In this document: positions 55,100 through 63,066 of the stretch, in pieces
Numbering within the stretch: position 1 is the first letter of the stretch
Layout of the letters: every line of letters starts with the position of its first letter
Notes under the pieces: generated by a model
Database searches by the model: none
What the model saw: the letters and a program-made list of their open reading frames with translations, nothing else
Told to the model about the DNA's origin: nothing
From: Nocardia sp. alder85J
Lineage (GTDB): Bacteria > Actinomycetota > Actinomycetes > Mycobacteriales > Mycobacteriaceae
Length of the DNA: 64,000 nt
Direction of reading: 5' to 3'
Assembly: GCF_020176955.2 (NCBI RefSeq)
Contig: NZ_JAIUCZ020000019.1
Coordinates: 1-64,000 of the forward strand
Translations under genes and position numbers: made by a program

Positions 55100-57334
55100 T
55101 CAGGGCGTGGTGGACGCGGCCGGCGTGGACGGCGCCGCGGTGGCGGCATGGGTGATCGGCGCCGGCGTCGGGCCGGTGGACCCGGGGGCCGGCCCGGCCG
55201 GACCGGGGGTGGGGCCGGTGGATCCCGGAGTCGGCCCCGTCGAACCGGGGGTCGGCCCGGTCGAACCCGGTGCCGGGCCGGTGGACCCGCCGGTCGGGCC
55301 CGAGCTCGGCCCGGCGGAACCGGTCGTGGCCTGTCCGGTCAGCGCGATCGTCACATCCTGCTGGTTGCCGAAGACGTCGGGGACGATGAGCGTGGCCTGG
55401 TACGTACCGGGGGCGGTCGGCCGGAAGGTCACCTGGAAGACGCACGTCCCATCGCTTTTCGGCGGGCAGGACGTGGGCGCGGCGGTGAACGCCGGACTGC
55501 CCTGGACGTGCGCGGCCGAGATGTCGTCGCAGGCCAGTTGTGTGAACGACACGCTCCTGGGGACCGCCGCGCCGAGCGTGACGGTGCCGAAGTCCTGGCT
55601 GTCGGTGATCGGCGGGCAGGACCCGCCACTGCCACCGGCTTCTCCCCCACCGGGATTCGGCACATTTCTCGGCCCCGCGATCGGCGGCGCCTTCACCGAG
55701 GCCGAGGTGCTGCTGCTCGGGATCGCAGCGATCGGCGTGGTGACCACCACCGTGGTGGTGTCCAGGGCCAGGACCGTGGTGAGGGGTGCCTGCGAATCGA
55801 CCGGCGAGGGCTGACCGGCCACGATCGCGGCGCCCGCGACACCGGCCGCCACGACCACCGCCGCGGCCGATCCGATGAGCACCGGATGCGCCGACAACAC
55901 CGATTGCACGGTCTGCCGCGTCGTATGGGTGGCCGCGGTGTGCGCCGCATGCGCGGTCGCGACCTGCGTGACGCCCACGCCCCCGGCGGCTCCCGCACCG
56001 GCGGCGGACACCGCGACCGCCGTCGACAGGACGCGACCGCGGATCTGGTCCTCGTGGCGGAAATAGGCGAGGTCGCCGGCGGAACCCGTTGCGAGGGCGG
56101 CCTGTTCGCCCAGCTTCAGCACGCTGTGCCAGGTGCTCCAGCGCAGCGCGAACCCGAACACGGGCGAAACCTTGCGCGCCAGAGCACAGGCGGACTCCTG
56201 ATCGCCGGATTCGACTGCCGCGCCGAGCACCCGGACCACGATCGGCCCGGCCGCCACGATATCGGCGGGCTTCGCGCTGCGGGTGACCCAATCCAGCAGC
56301 GCCCCCGCGTAATCGGCCGGTGTCGCCGACTGCGCGGTCGCCGGCGCCGGATCGGCGGCCAGCGCGAATCCCGCGTCCGAACCGTCCACCAGGCCCAGCG
56401 CCGTCAGCTCGGTCAGCACCGTCTCGGCGTCGGCGTCGCCGGTCAGGACCCGGCACAGGCCGATCGGCACCGGCAGCCCCGCCACCGCCCGCAACGCACC
56501 CAGGACGCGGTGCGCGCGCTCGTCGAGCCCGGCGATCATGGTGCGCTGCACGATCGCCGGGTCGGCCAGCGCGGTCGCGGCGCCGCCGGTGCGCAGCCAG
56601 GCGGCGGCCTGGATCAGCGCCCGGGGGCGACCGGACGCCGCCCGCCACAACCGCCCCACCGCCGCCTCGTCACCGTCGGGCCGATGTCCGAGCTCCCGGG
56701 TGAGCAGGACCAGTGCGTAATGTTCGTCGAGACCCTGCAATTCCAGTGATCGCGCCTGGGTCCACGCGATCCGCCGCCGGGTCGACACCACCAGATCGCT
56801 CGACGGCACCGCATCGGTCAACTGCGCGAGATCGTCGGCGCCACCCTCGAAGTCGTCCACCACCACCAGCGCCCGGACGGAGCCCATCAGCCGCCGCAAC
56901 CGGAGCGGATCCGGCAGATAACCCGGTGCGTCGTAACAGGATTGGAACAGTTCCTGCAACAGGTCGGGCACGGCCAGCCCGGCGGCGTGCACGAACACCA
57001 CATCCCTGCCCGCGGCGGCGCGATCGGCCGCGAACCGGCGCAGCAGCGCCGACTTGCCGACCCCCGCCGAACCACAGACCTCGACCGGGACGCCCTCCTC
57101 GACCCACTGCCCCATCAGGGCCAATTCCGTGGCCCGGCCCAGCAACTCGACCCCGACGCGGGGCAGCGGCAGTCCCACCGGACGCACCCGCCGCTCGACC
57201 GCCGGGGCCGGGCCCTCGTGTACGACGATCCGGGAGCCCTCGGCATGGATGACGACATTGTGATCGCCGACCACCACCTGGCCGGCGACGCCGCCACCGA
57301 TATCGACTCGATAGCCGGACTCGAAATCCCCCAT
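55100..57334 (-). CDS. Membrane-anchored STAND NTPase with Hydin-like ectodomain and Pro/Gly repeat tail
   Basis: A 744-residue multidomain protein. Residues 1-40 hold a short beta-rich segment (GGGVAGQVVVGDHNVVI). The NTPase core follows, with P-loop CGSAGVGKSALLRRF (87-101), Walker B ALVVVDDFEGG (155-165) and sensor VVSTRRRIAW (182-191). Helical regions follow to about 470, then one transmembrane helix (HPVLIGSAAAVVVAAGVAGAAIVAG, about 483-507). Outside lies an Ala/Ser/Thr/Pro linker and an ASPM-SPD2-Hydin-type Ig-like domain (about 580-669: SQDFGTVTLGAAVPRSVSF to DVTIALTGQA, three cysteines). The end has STGPTPG repeats (about 686-725). The start ATG 57334 has GGGGAG upstream. Function is unknown; a transmembrane sensor is inferred. 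Confidence 0.85.
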   Translation of the reverse strand: MGDFESGYRVDIGGGVAGQVVVGDHNVVIHAEGSRIVVHEGPAPAVERRVRPVGLPLPRVGVELLGRATELALMGQWVEEGVPVEVCGSAGVGKSALLRRFAADRAAAGRDVVFVHAAGLAVPDLLQELFQSCYDAPGYLPDPLRLRRLMGSVRALVVVDDFEGGADDLAQLTDAVPSSDLVVSTRRRIAWTQARSLELQGLDEHYALVLLTRELGHRPDGDEAAVGRLWRAASGRPRALIQAAAWLRTGGAATALADPAIVQRTMIAGLDERAHRVLGALRAVAGLPVPIGLCRVLTGDADAETVLTELTALGLVDGSDAGFALAADPAPATAQSATPADYAGALLDWVTRSAKPADIVAAGPIVVRVLGAAVESGDQESACALARKVSPVFGFALRWSTWHSVLKLGEQAALATGSAGDLAYFRHEDQIRGRVLSTAVAVSAAGAGAAGGVGVTQVATAHAAHTAATHTTRQTVQSVLSAHPVLIGSAAAVVVAAGVAGAAIVAGQPSPVDSQAPLTTVLALDTTTVVVTTPIAAIPSSSTSASVKAPPIAGPRNVPNPGGGEAGGSGGSCPPITDSQDFGTVTLGAAVPRSVSFTQLACDDISAAHVQGSPAFTAAPTSCPPKSDGTCVFQVTFRPTAPGTYQATLIVPDVFGNQQDVTIALTGQATTGSAGPSSGPTGGSTGPAPGSTGPTPGSTGPTPGSTGPTPGPAGPAPGSTGPTPAPITHAATAAPSTPAASTTP

Positions 57335-57626
57335 GACGCTGCTCCCCTCGATCCCGCGGGCAAAGTCTACCCAGCGGACAGCAGACTCACAGGTGATACC
57401 CAGACAGCGCCCGTGACACTTCCGCCCCGCCGCCGCGAAACCGCCTGCGACCGGCGATGATCCGCCACGGACGAGCGATCGGAGGCTCCACGGAAGCGAA
57501 AGGGCCCTTGATGTTCGGCGTCGGCCGCCCGTCACGGCCTGTTCGTCCGGCAGGGGTATGACAGCACGGATTTCCGTGACAGGATGTGCGTGCCAGGTTG
57601 CTTGCGACCGAGACAGAGGAGCGGCA

Positions 57627-57815
57627 ATGCGCTGGGTGTGGTTGGTCGTCGGAGTGGTGCTGGTACTGCTGGGCGCGTTGTGGACGTGCCAGGGCCTGAA
57701 CCTGCTGGGACAGACCGGTGGTATGAACGGCCAGTCGATCTGGGCCGTCATCGGCCTGATCGTGGTGGTGGTCGGCCTGGTGGTGGCGTTCGCCGGTCGG
57801 CGGCGCCGCCGATAG
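57627..57815 (+). CDS. Small two-helix membrane protein
   Basis: A 62-residue protein with two hydrophobic helices (VWLVVGVVLVLLGALWTCQGL and IWAVIGLIVVVVGLVVAFAG) joined by LLGQTGGMNGQS and ending in RRRRR. This L-G-x-x-W-x-x-Q-G-x-N-x-x-x-G-S/G-x-M pattern is a widespread actinobacterial small protein of unknown function. The ATG at 57627 has GAGGAG upstream. It is divergent from the membrane STAND gene (292 bp between starts) and converges with the molybdopterin oxidoreductase gene (9 bp apart). Confidence 0.75.
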   Translation: MRWVWLVVGVVLVLLGALWTCQGLNLLGQTGGMNGQSIWAVIGLIVVVVGLVVAFAGRRRRR

Positions 57816-57824
57816 CCTGCGCGG

Positions 57825-59369
57825 CTACCCGACCCGCACCGAGATCGCCGGGTAGCCGGAGGCCCCGTCGGGCACGGTCCCCCGGTTCTCGGCGGTCTGC
57901 ACGACGCCGGTGCCGTCGGTGGCGCGCGCACGGACCGTGTGCTTCCCCGGTGTGGCGTCCCATCGGTAGACCCACTGCCGCCAGGTGTCGATCGAGTACT
58001 CGGCCGACAGCTCGGCGGGTTTCCAGTCCCCGTCGTCGATCTGGACCTCGACGGCCGTCACGCCGCGATGCTGCGCCCAGGCGATCCCGGCGACCGCGAC
58101 CGGCCCCGGTGCCAGCGCCGCCGCCGATTTCGGGACATCGATCCTGGCCTCGGTCTTGATCGGCCCCGACACGGCCCAGCCGCGCCGGGCCCAATACCCC
58201 CGGGCCCGATCGAATCTCGTCACTTCCAGATCGACCACCCATTTGGTGGCCGACAGATATCCGTACAACCCCGGCACCACCAGCCGCGCCGGAAACCCGT
58301 GCGGCACCGGCAGCGGTTCGCCGTTCATCCCGATCGCCAGCATCGCATCGCGCCCATCGGTCAACGCCGCCAACGGAGTTCCGGCGGTGAAGTCGTCGAC
58401 ACTGGTGGACAGCACCATATCCGCGCCCGGCCGCACCCCCGCCTCCGCCAGCAGATCCGCGACCCGATACCCGAGCCACCGCGCGGTGCCGATCAGGTTG
58501 CCGCCGACGGGATTCGACACACAGGTCATGGTCATCACCCGTTCGATCGGCCGCCGCGCGGCCAGATCCGCGTAGGACAGCGTGATCTCACGGTCGACCA
58601 TGCCGTGGATACGCAACATCCAGTCGCCGGTCGACAGCTGCGGCACGCTCAGCGCCGTATCCACCCGGTAGAAGCCGGAATTCGAGGTGACGAACGAGGG
58701 CAGCCCCGGCACCGGCGCCTCGACGGCCGCGGGCACCGGCGCCGCGGGTTCGGCCGGCGCGGGCAGCCGCACCGCCGCCCGATCACCGGACACGTCACCG
58801 GCCCGCAGCGCGAGCAGCCGCCCGGCCACCCCGCCGGCCAGCGCCAGCGCCCCTACCCCGGCCAGCTCGCCGAGGAACCGCCGCCGCCCCCGTCGCGCCG
58901 ATTCCACCGGTACAGCGGGCTTCTCGCCGTCGGAGACCACCACCGCATCGGCATGCCGGACCAGCCACCGCAACACCAGCAGCCCACAGCCGCAACCGAT
59001 CACGGTGGGCAATGCCGCGGTCCACCCCGCGTGCGCGCGAGTACAGGCGGCGACCACACCCACCACACCGAAGACGACGAACAGCGCCGACCCGTACGGC
59101 CGCCCCCGCCGCTCCCAGCTGCCCCCCGCCGCCGCTACACCGACCGCGACCAGGATCATCACCACGTACAGCACCAGCTTGTCGTTGGTGCCGAACGTCC
59201 CGATGACCCACTCCCGCAACCCCTGCGGCGTGTTGTCGACCACCGCGGAACCCACGGCGTCCAGCGGTGCGCTGTTCGGCCCTACCGGGACCGACACCAA
59301 CTCGGCCACCCCGAGAATCGTCCCGGCCGATACGATTCCCAGCGCTACGCGCAGACCGGTCACGATCAC
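57825..59369 (-). CDS. Membrane-bound sulfite-oxidase-type molybdopterin oxidoreductase
   Basis: A 514-residue protein. Residues about 1-190 carry about five hydrophobic segments, then a Tat-like RRGRRRFLGELAGVGALALAGGVAG stretch. The outer part is a sulfite oxidase-type Moco domain (FYRVDTALSVPQLSTGDWMLRIHG, the molybdenum cysteine in VMTMTCVSNPVGGNLIG, GFPARLVVPGLYGYLSATKWV) followed by a C-terminal dimerisation domain (GIAWAQHRGVTAVEVQIDDGDW). The GTG at 59369 is chosen because the hydrophobic N-terminus begins there. Substrates of this membrane subfamily are unknown. It ends 9 bp from the small membrane gene. Confidence 0.88.
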   Translation of the reverse strand: MIVTGLRVALGIVSAGTILGVAELVSVPVGPNSAPLDAVGSAVVDNTPQGLREWVIGTFGTNDKLVLYVVMILVAVGVAAAGGSWERRGRPYGSALFVVFGVVGVVAACTRAHAGWTAALPTVIGCGCGLLVLRWLVRHADAVVVSDGEKPAVPVESARRGRRRFLGELAGVGALALAGGVAGRLLALRAGDVSGDRAAVRLPAPAEPAAPVPAAVEAPVPGLPSFVTSNSGFYRVDTALSVPQLSTGDWMLRIHGMVDREITLSYADLAARRPIERVMTMTCVSNPVGGNLIGTARWLGYRVADLLAEAGVRPGADMVLSTSVDDFTAGTPLAALTDGRDAMLAIGMNGEPLPVPHGFPARLVVPGLYGYLSATKWVVDLEVTRFDRARGYWARRGWAVSGPIKTEARIDVPKSAAALAPGPVAVAGIAWAQHRGVTAVEVQIDDGDWKPAELSAEYSIDTWRQWVYRWDATPGKHTVRARATDGTGVVQTAENRGTVPDGASGYPAISVRVG

Positions 59370-59531
59370 CGAGCCTACCGGCACCCCGACCCGGCGCGCG
59401 CGTCGCGCGGCGCCGGCCGGCCGCAGGCGGGTACGCCCCGGATCAGCGCCCGAACCGGACGGGCACCCGAGCCGGCCCGGTGCGGAGGCGGGACCACACC
59501 CGGCCGGGTGGTGAACGGGTACCGTCGGCAC

Positions 59532-59939
59532 ATGGCCGGATATTCGGGCACGCCGCTGGCCCGCAAGCTCGGCGTGAAATCCGAGAGCCGGGTGCTGCTC
59601 GGCCGCGCACCGGCGGGATTCACCGTGGACGGACTCCCCGCCGCCGCGGTCGTCCATCGGCGGGCGAGTGGCGGCGGCTACGACGTCATCGTCGGTTTCT
59701 GCTCCGACCACCGCACCCTGGACGGCGCCTTCGAGGGCTGGCGCTCCCGGCTGGCCCCGGCCGGTGGGCTGTGGATCGCCTGGCCCAAACGCTCCAGCGG
59801 AACGGCCACCGACCTCGACGACGGCGCGGTCCGCGAATTCGGGCTGGCCGCGGGCCTGGTCGACAACAAGGTGTGCGCGATCGACTCGACCTGGTCGGCG
59901 TTGCGATTCGTCGTCCGGGTCGCCGACCGCACCCGCTGA
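59532..59939 (+). CDS. DUF3052-type small protein (MAGYSGTPL family)
   Basis: A 135-residue conserved actinobacterial protein of unknown function. MAGYSGTPLARKLGVKSESRVLLGRAPAGF is the standard beginning; GGLWIAWPKRSSGTATDLDD and VREFGLAAGLVDNKVCAIDSTWSALRFVVRV are the conserved middle and end. It is often annotated as DUF3052, as is the larger protein at 17310-17732, which shares the same general fold pattern but little identity. The start is the ATG at 59532, with no strong ribosome-binding site. It is divergent from the molybdopterin gene and upstream of the PIG-L gene. Confidence 0.82.
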   Translation: MAGYSGTPLARKLGVKSESRVLLGRAPAGFTVDGLPAAAVVHRRASGGGYDVIVGFCSDHRTLDGAFEGWRSRLAPAGGLWIAWPKRSSGTATDLDDGAVREFGLAAGLVDNKVCAIDSTWSALRFVVRVADRTR

Positions 59940-60028
59940 CCGGCGGTCGCGGAATCAACGGCCCCGGTGTCGGTGTTCCTTCGTACAGTGAGGACGCTGA
60001 CTCGCCGAACACCTACGAACGGGGACCG

Positions 60029-60841
60029 ATGGCCGAGCAACTGACGATGATGGCCGTACACGCCCATCCGGACGATGAAGTCATCGGCACCGGCGGGATT
60101 TTCGCGCAATACGCCACGGAAGGCATCCGGACGGTCCTGGTGACCTGCACCAACGGCGAACAGGGCGATGCGCCCGGCGGCATCAAGCCCGGCGAGCCGG
60201 GCCACGACGAGAGCGCGGTGCGGGCACAGCGACTCGTCGAACTCCGGGAGTCGGCGGCGCTGCTGGGTATCGAGCACGTCGAACTGCTCGGCTACCGCGA
60301 TTCGGGCATGGACGGCTGGGAGGCCAACCGGCACCCCGGCGCCTTCAGCAACATCCCCGTCGAGCAGGCGGCCGCACGGCTGGCCGAGCTGATGCGGCAG
60401 TATCGCCCCCAGGTGGTGGTCACCTACGACGAGAACGGCAACTACGGCCACCCCGACCACATCCAGGCCAACCGCATCGCGCTGGCCGCGGCCGCGGCCA
60501 CGGACATCCCGGACAAGCTCTACTACACCGCGATTCCGCGCGAGAGCTCCCGCGAACTGTTCGCCGATCTCCAGGCCAAGGGTGTCGTCGACTTCGTGCC
60601 CCCGGAGGATTTCGGCACCCCGATGGCTCTGATCACCACGGTCGTCGACGTTTCCACCCATGTGCAGCGCAAGATCAAGGCACTCGAGGCGCACGGCAGC
60701 CAGAGCGACAGCGTGCCGTTCCTGCGGATGCCCTCCGAACTGGAGCAGCAGATCCTCGGCGCCGAGAACTTCGTCCGCCACTTCTCCCGGATCCCCGCCG
60801 CGCCCACCCCGGAGACCGACCTCTTCGCCGGCCTGCGCTGA
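60029..60841 (+). CDS. PIG-L family N-acetylglucosaminyl / mycothiol-type deacetylase
   Basis: A 270-residue zinc-dependent deacetylase of the LmbE/MshB/Mca fold. The metal motif is AVHAHPDDEVIGTGG (H-P-D-D) with the third ligand in NGNYGHPDHIQANRIAL. LVTCTNGEQGD and GYRDSGMDGW are typical of MshB/Mca-type members. It may deacetylate GlcNAc-inositol or cleave mycothiol S-conjugates; which one is not resolvable here, and other copies are probable in the genome. The start ATG follows a GGGGA stretch. Single gene, downstream of the MAGYSG-type gene. Confidence 0.85.
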   Translation: MAEQLTMMAVHAHPDDEVIGTGGIFAQYATEGIRTVLVTCTNGEQGDAPGGIKPGEPGHDESAVRAQRLVELRESAALLGIEHVELLGYRDSGMDGWEANRHPGAFSNIPVEQAAARLAELMRQYRPQVVVTYDENGNYGHPDHIQANRIALAAAAATDIPDKLYYTAIPRESSRELFADLQAKGVVDFVPPEDFGTPMALITTVVDVSTHVQRKIKALEAHGSQSDSVPFLRMPSELEQQILGAENFVRHFSRIPAAPTPETDLFAGLR

Positions 60842-60892
60842 CCCGAATCCCGAACGGCCCGTGCCGATCTCACGCGGACGGGTCGGCCGCGG

Positions 60893-60987
60893 CGAGTTCG
60901 GCCGGTTGCCCGGCCAGTGATGCCGTGCCCGAGCAGGCGGGCCTGCTCCTCGGTGTCCGGGAACAGCGGGAAGGCGGCGGCGGTCAC
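60893..60987 (-). pseudogene. Truncated 5' end of a gene overlapping the DUF302 stop
   Basis: A GTG at 60987 overlaps the TGA of the DUF302 gene and begins VTAAAFPLFPDTEEQARLLGHGI, plausible as a coupled downstream gene. After about 30 codons the frame becomes Arg/Gly-rich and then runs antisense into the PIG-L gene. It may be the 5' stub of a deleted gene. Weak evidence. Confidence 0.25.
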
Positions 60988-61376
60988 GGCGTAGGGCTCA
61001 CATCCGTGGCCAGGATATCTGTCAGCACATCGACGGCACCGAGCCGAGCCGCCAGGTCGGCGGGTACCCCGTGGCCGGCCGCGGTCCGCACCGGATCCCG
61101 GTAGGCGACCTCGGTCCGGCCGGCGTCGTCCCAGATCAGTACCGACAGCGGCAGATCCAGCGCGGCCGCCGGTACCGCCGCCATCACCGGCGTACCGGCC
61201 CGGGGATCACCGAAGACCACCAGCACGGTGTCCCGCAATGTCAGACCCGCCCCGCGTGCGGCCGCCGCCTGGTCGATGACGGCGAAGACCGTCACCCCAC
61301 GTTCCGCCAGCAGGGCCAGCAGGCGCTCGACGGTGGCGGCGACCGTGCCCGGCGCGGTCTTCCTGATGATCGTCAT
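60984..61376 (-). CDS. DUF302 family protein
   Basis: A 130-residue single-domain protein. TVAATVERLLALLAERGVTVFAVIDQAAAARGAGLTLRDTVLVVFGDPRAGTPVMAA is the usual DUF302 sequence, with the conserved F-G-x-P-x-x-G-T. LPLSVLIWDDAGRTEVAYRDP follows. DUF302 proteins are small cytosolic proteins of unknown role, often next to redox or metal-stress genes. The start is ATG 61376 (MTIIRKTAPG); an upstream ATG 45 bp earlier is less likely. Confidence 0.85.
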   Translation of the reverse strand: MTIIRKTAPGTVAATVERLLALLAERGVTVFAVIDQAAAARGAGLTLRDTVLVVFGDPRAGTPVMAAVPAAALDLPLSVLIWDDAGRTEVAYRDPVRTAAGHGVPADLAARLGAVDVLTDILATDVSPTP

Positions 61377-61619
61377 CGTCGACTTCTCTCGCAGCGGGAT
61401 GTTCTCGTGCCGAATTATCAACGGCCACAGCCGAATAATCGAGTCCAGAGCCTGTCCGCAGCGATCGGACCACCCGGCCGCACCGGTGTGACCCTTTGGG
61501 GTGGGTCACAATTCGAGTGGCAATCGGTTGGCAAGCGCCCACAGATGCGGCCCGGCACGTGCGGGCGGGGCTGTCCACAGTGACTAGGGTGGACAAGTTC
61601 GTTCGAGCCGAGGAGAACG

Positions 61620-62981
61620 GTGAAAGCCCTACTGGCCATTGTAGTTACCGTGCTTGTCAGCCCCATGATACTGCTGGCCGAGCAACCCGCCACCGCACAA
61701 CCACCCGATACCCCGCCGCCGGTGGCACCAGACAATCCGGGTCCGTCGCCGCTGCAACAGTGGATCGACAACACCATCCCCCCGCTGCCGTCGGCGGCGC
61801 AGGACCCCGCCGCCGCGCAGACGGCCCTGTGGAAGGGCATCCTGTCCCCACCCACCGGAGATGCGGCCTTCGACGGCTGGCCCGGGGATCTCGACACCCT
61901 CCAGCCCGGCCAGATCATCGAGACCCGTGACGTCACGGCCACCACCGCGCTCCGGATGCCGACACCGATCCGGCAGTCGCAACTGTTGAAGTTCCGGTCC
62001 ACCTCGGCGTCGGGCACGCCGTCGTTCGGCACCGCCACCCTGATCACTCCGGCGGCCGCGTGGACCGGGCCGGGTCCGCAACCGGTGGAGGTGATCGCCT
62101 TGCCGATCAACGCCCTCGGCGCGCACTGCACCCCGGGTTACCAGTTCTCACACGGCCTGCTGGACAACCCCAGCACCGACCTCGTGGTGTTCCTGCCGTC
62201 CATCTGGTGGGCCCTCGCACAGGGCCACGCGGTGCTGGTGCCCGATCACGAAGGCCCGCTGATGGCGTACGCGGAGCCGAATGTCGCGGGTCACGTGATG
62301 CTCGACTCGATCCGCGCCACCCGGGCGCTGGGCTCGGACCAGTTCGGCGACAGCCACTTCGTGATGAGCGGTTACTCGGGCGGGGCCATCGCCTCGTACG
62401 CGGCGGCGATGCTGCTGCGCGAATACGCGCCCGAGCTGGCGGATGTCGTGGTGGGGGCGGCCGCCGGCGGCGTGGTCACCGATAATCGGGATGTCGCCCA
62501 CCGCTTCAACGGCAACATCTCCTCCGGCATCCTGCTGTCGGTCGCGCTGGCCGTGGCGCGGGAACATCCGGAGATGTTGCCGTACATGAACCATCTCGCG
62601 CAGTGGGTGGGAACCTCACCGTTGAAGGACATCTGCGGTGACGCCGACGGGCCGCTGGGCGTCGTCGGATTCCCGATGGACGTCGTCGCGAATGTCGGTG
62701 ACTCCCTGAACACTCCGATCGCCAACCAGATGTTCGACAAGCTGAATCTCGGCGACCGCACCTCGGCCGTCCCGCTGTACATCTACCACGGGGTGTGGGA
62801 TCCGTGGATCCCGCTGGAGGACGCCCAGCGGACCGCGCGGGAGCAGTGCAGCCGCGGCGTACCGGCCGTGTTCCGGGAGGTGCTCGGCGAACACCTGACC
62901 GGCTACGTCACCGGCTCCCCCGGGCTGGACGACTGGATCCTCGCGCGACTGCGCGGCGAACCGGCGCCCACCGACTGCTGA
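61620..62981 (+). CDS. Secreted lipase, LIP family
   Basis: A 453-residue exported lipase/esterase. The signal peptide (MKALLAIVVTVLVSPMILLAEQPATAQ) has a TAQ-like site. A Pro-rich linker leads to the alpha/beta-hydrolase of the LIP (secretory lipase) family: LPINALGAHCTPGYQFSHG, VLVPDHEGPLMAYAEPNVAGHVMLDSIRA, the nucleophile serine in MSGYSGGAIASYAAAMLL, GVWDPWIPLEDA with the acid, and the histidine in VLGEHLTGY. The start is GTG at 61620 with GAGGAG. It converges with a closely related lipase gene at 63067-64000. Confidence 0.92.
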   Translation: MKALLAIVVTVLVSPMILLAEQPATAQPPDTPPPVAPDNPGPSPLQQWIDNTIPPLPSAAQDPAAAQTALWKGILSPPTGDAAFDGWPGDLDTLQPGQIIETRDVTATTALRMPTPIRQSQLLKFRSTSASGTPSFGTATLITPAAAWTGPGPQPVEVIALPINALGAHCTPGYQFSHGLLDNPSTDLVVFLPSIWWALAQGHAVLVPDHEGPLMAYAEPNVAGHVMLDSIRATRALGSDQFGDSHFVMSGYSGGAIASYAAAMLLREYAPELADVVVGAAAGGVVTDNRDVAHRFNGNISSGILLSVALAVAREHPEMLPYMNHLAQWVGTSPLKDICGDADGPLGVVGFPMDVVANVGDSLNTPIANQMFDKLNLGDRTSAVPLYIYHGVWDPWIPLEDAQRTAREQCSRGVPAVFREVLGEHLTGYVTGSPGLDDWILARLRGEPAPTDC

Positions 62982-62994
62982 GCGACACCTGTCG

Positions 62995-63052
62995 CGAGTG
63001 CGCCCCCGCTCACCCTTGGGTTCACACGGCCGTCGTGGCGGGGGCGCACTCG
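62995..63052. terminator. Long-arm hairpin between the two converging lipase genes
   Basis: CGAGTGCGCCCCCGC (62995-63009) pairs perfectly with GCGGGGGCGCACTCG (63038-63052), 15 bp with a 28-nt loop, placed between two stops (13 and 14 bp away). It probably terminates both. Confidence 0.7.
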
Positions 63053-63066
63053 TCTTCGACTGCGGG

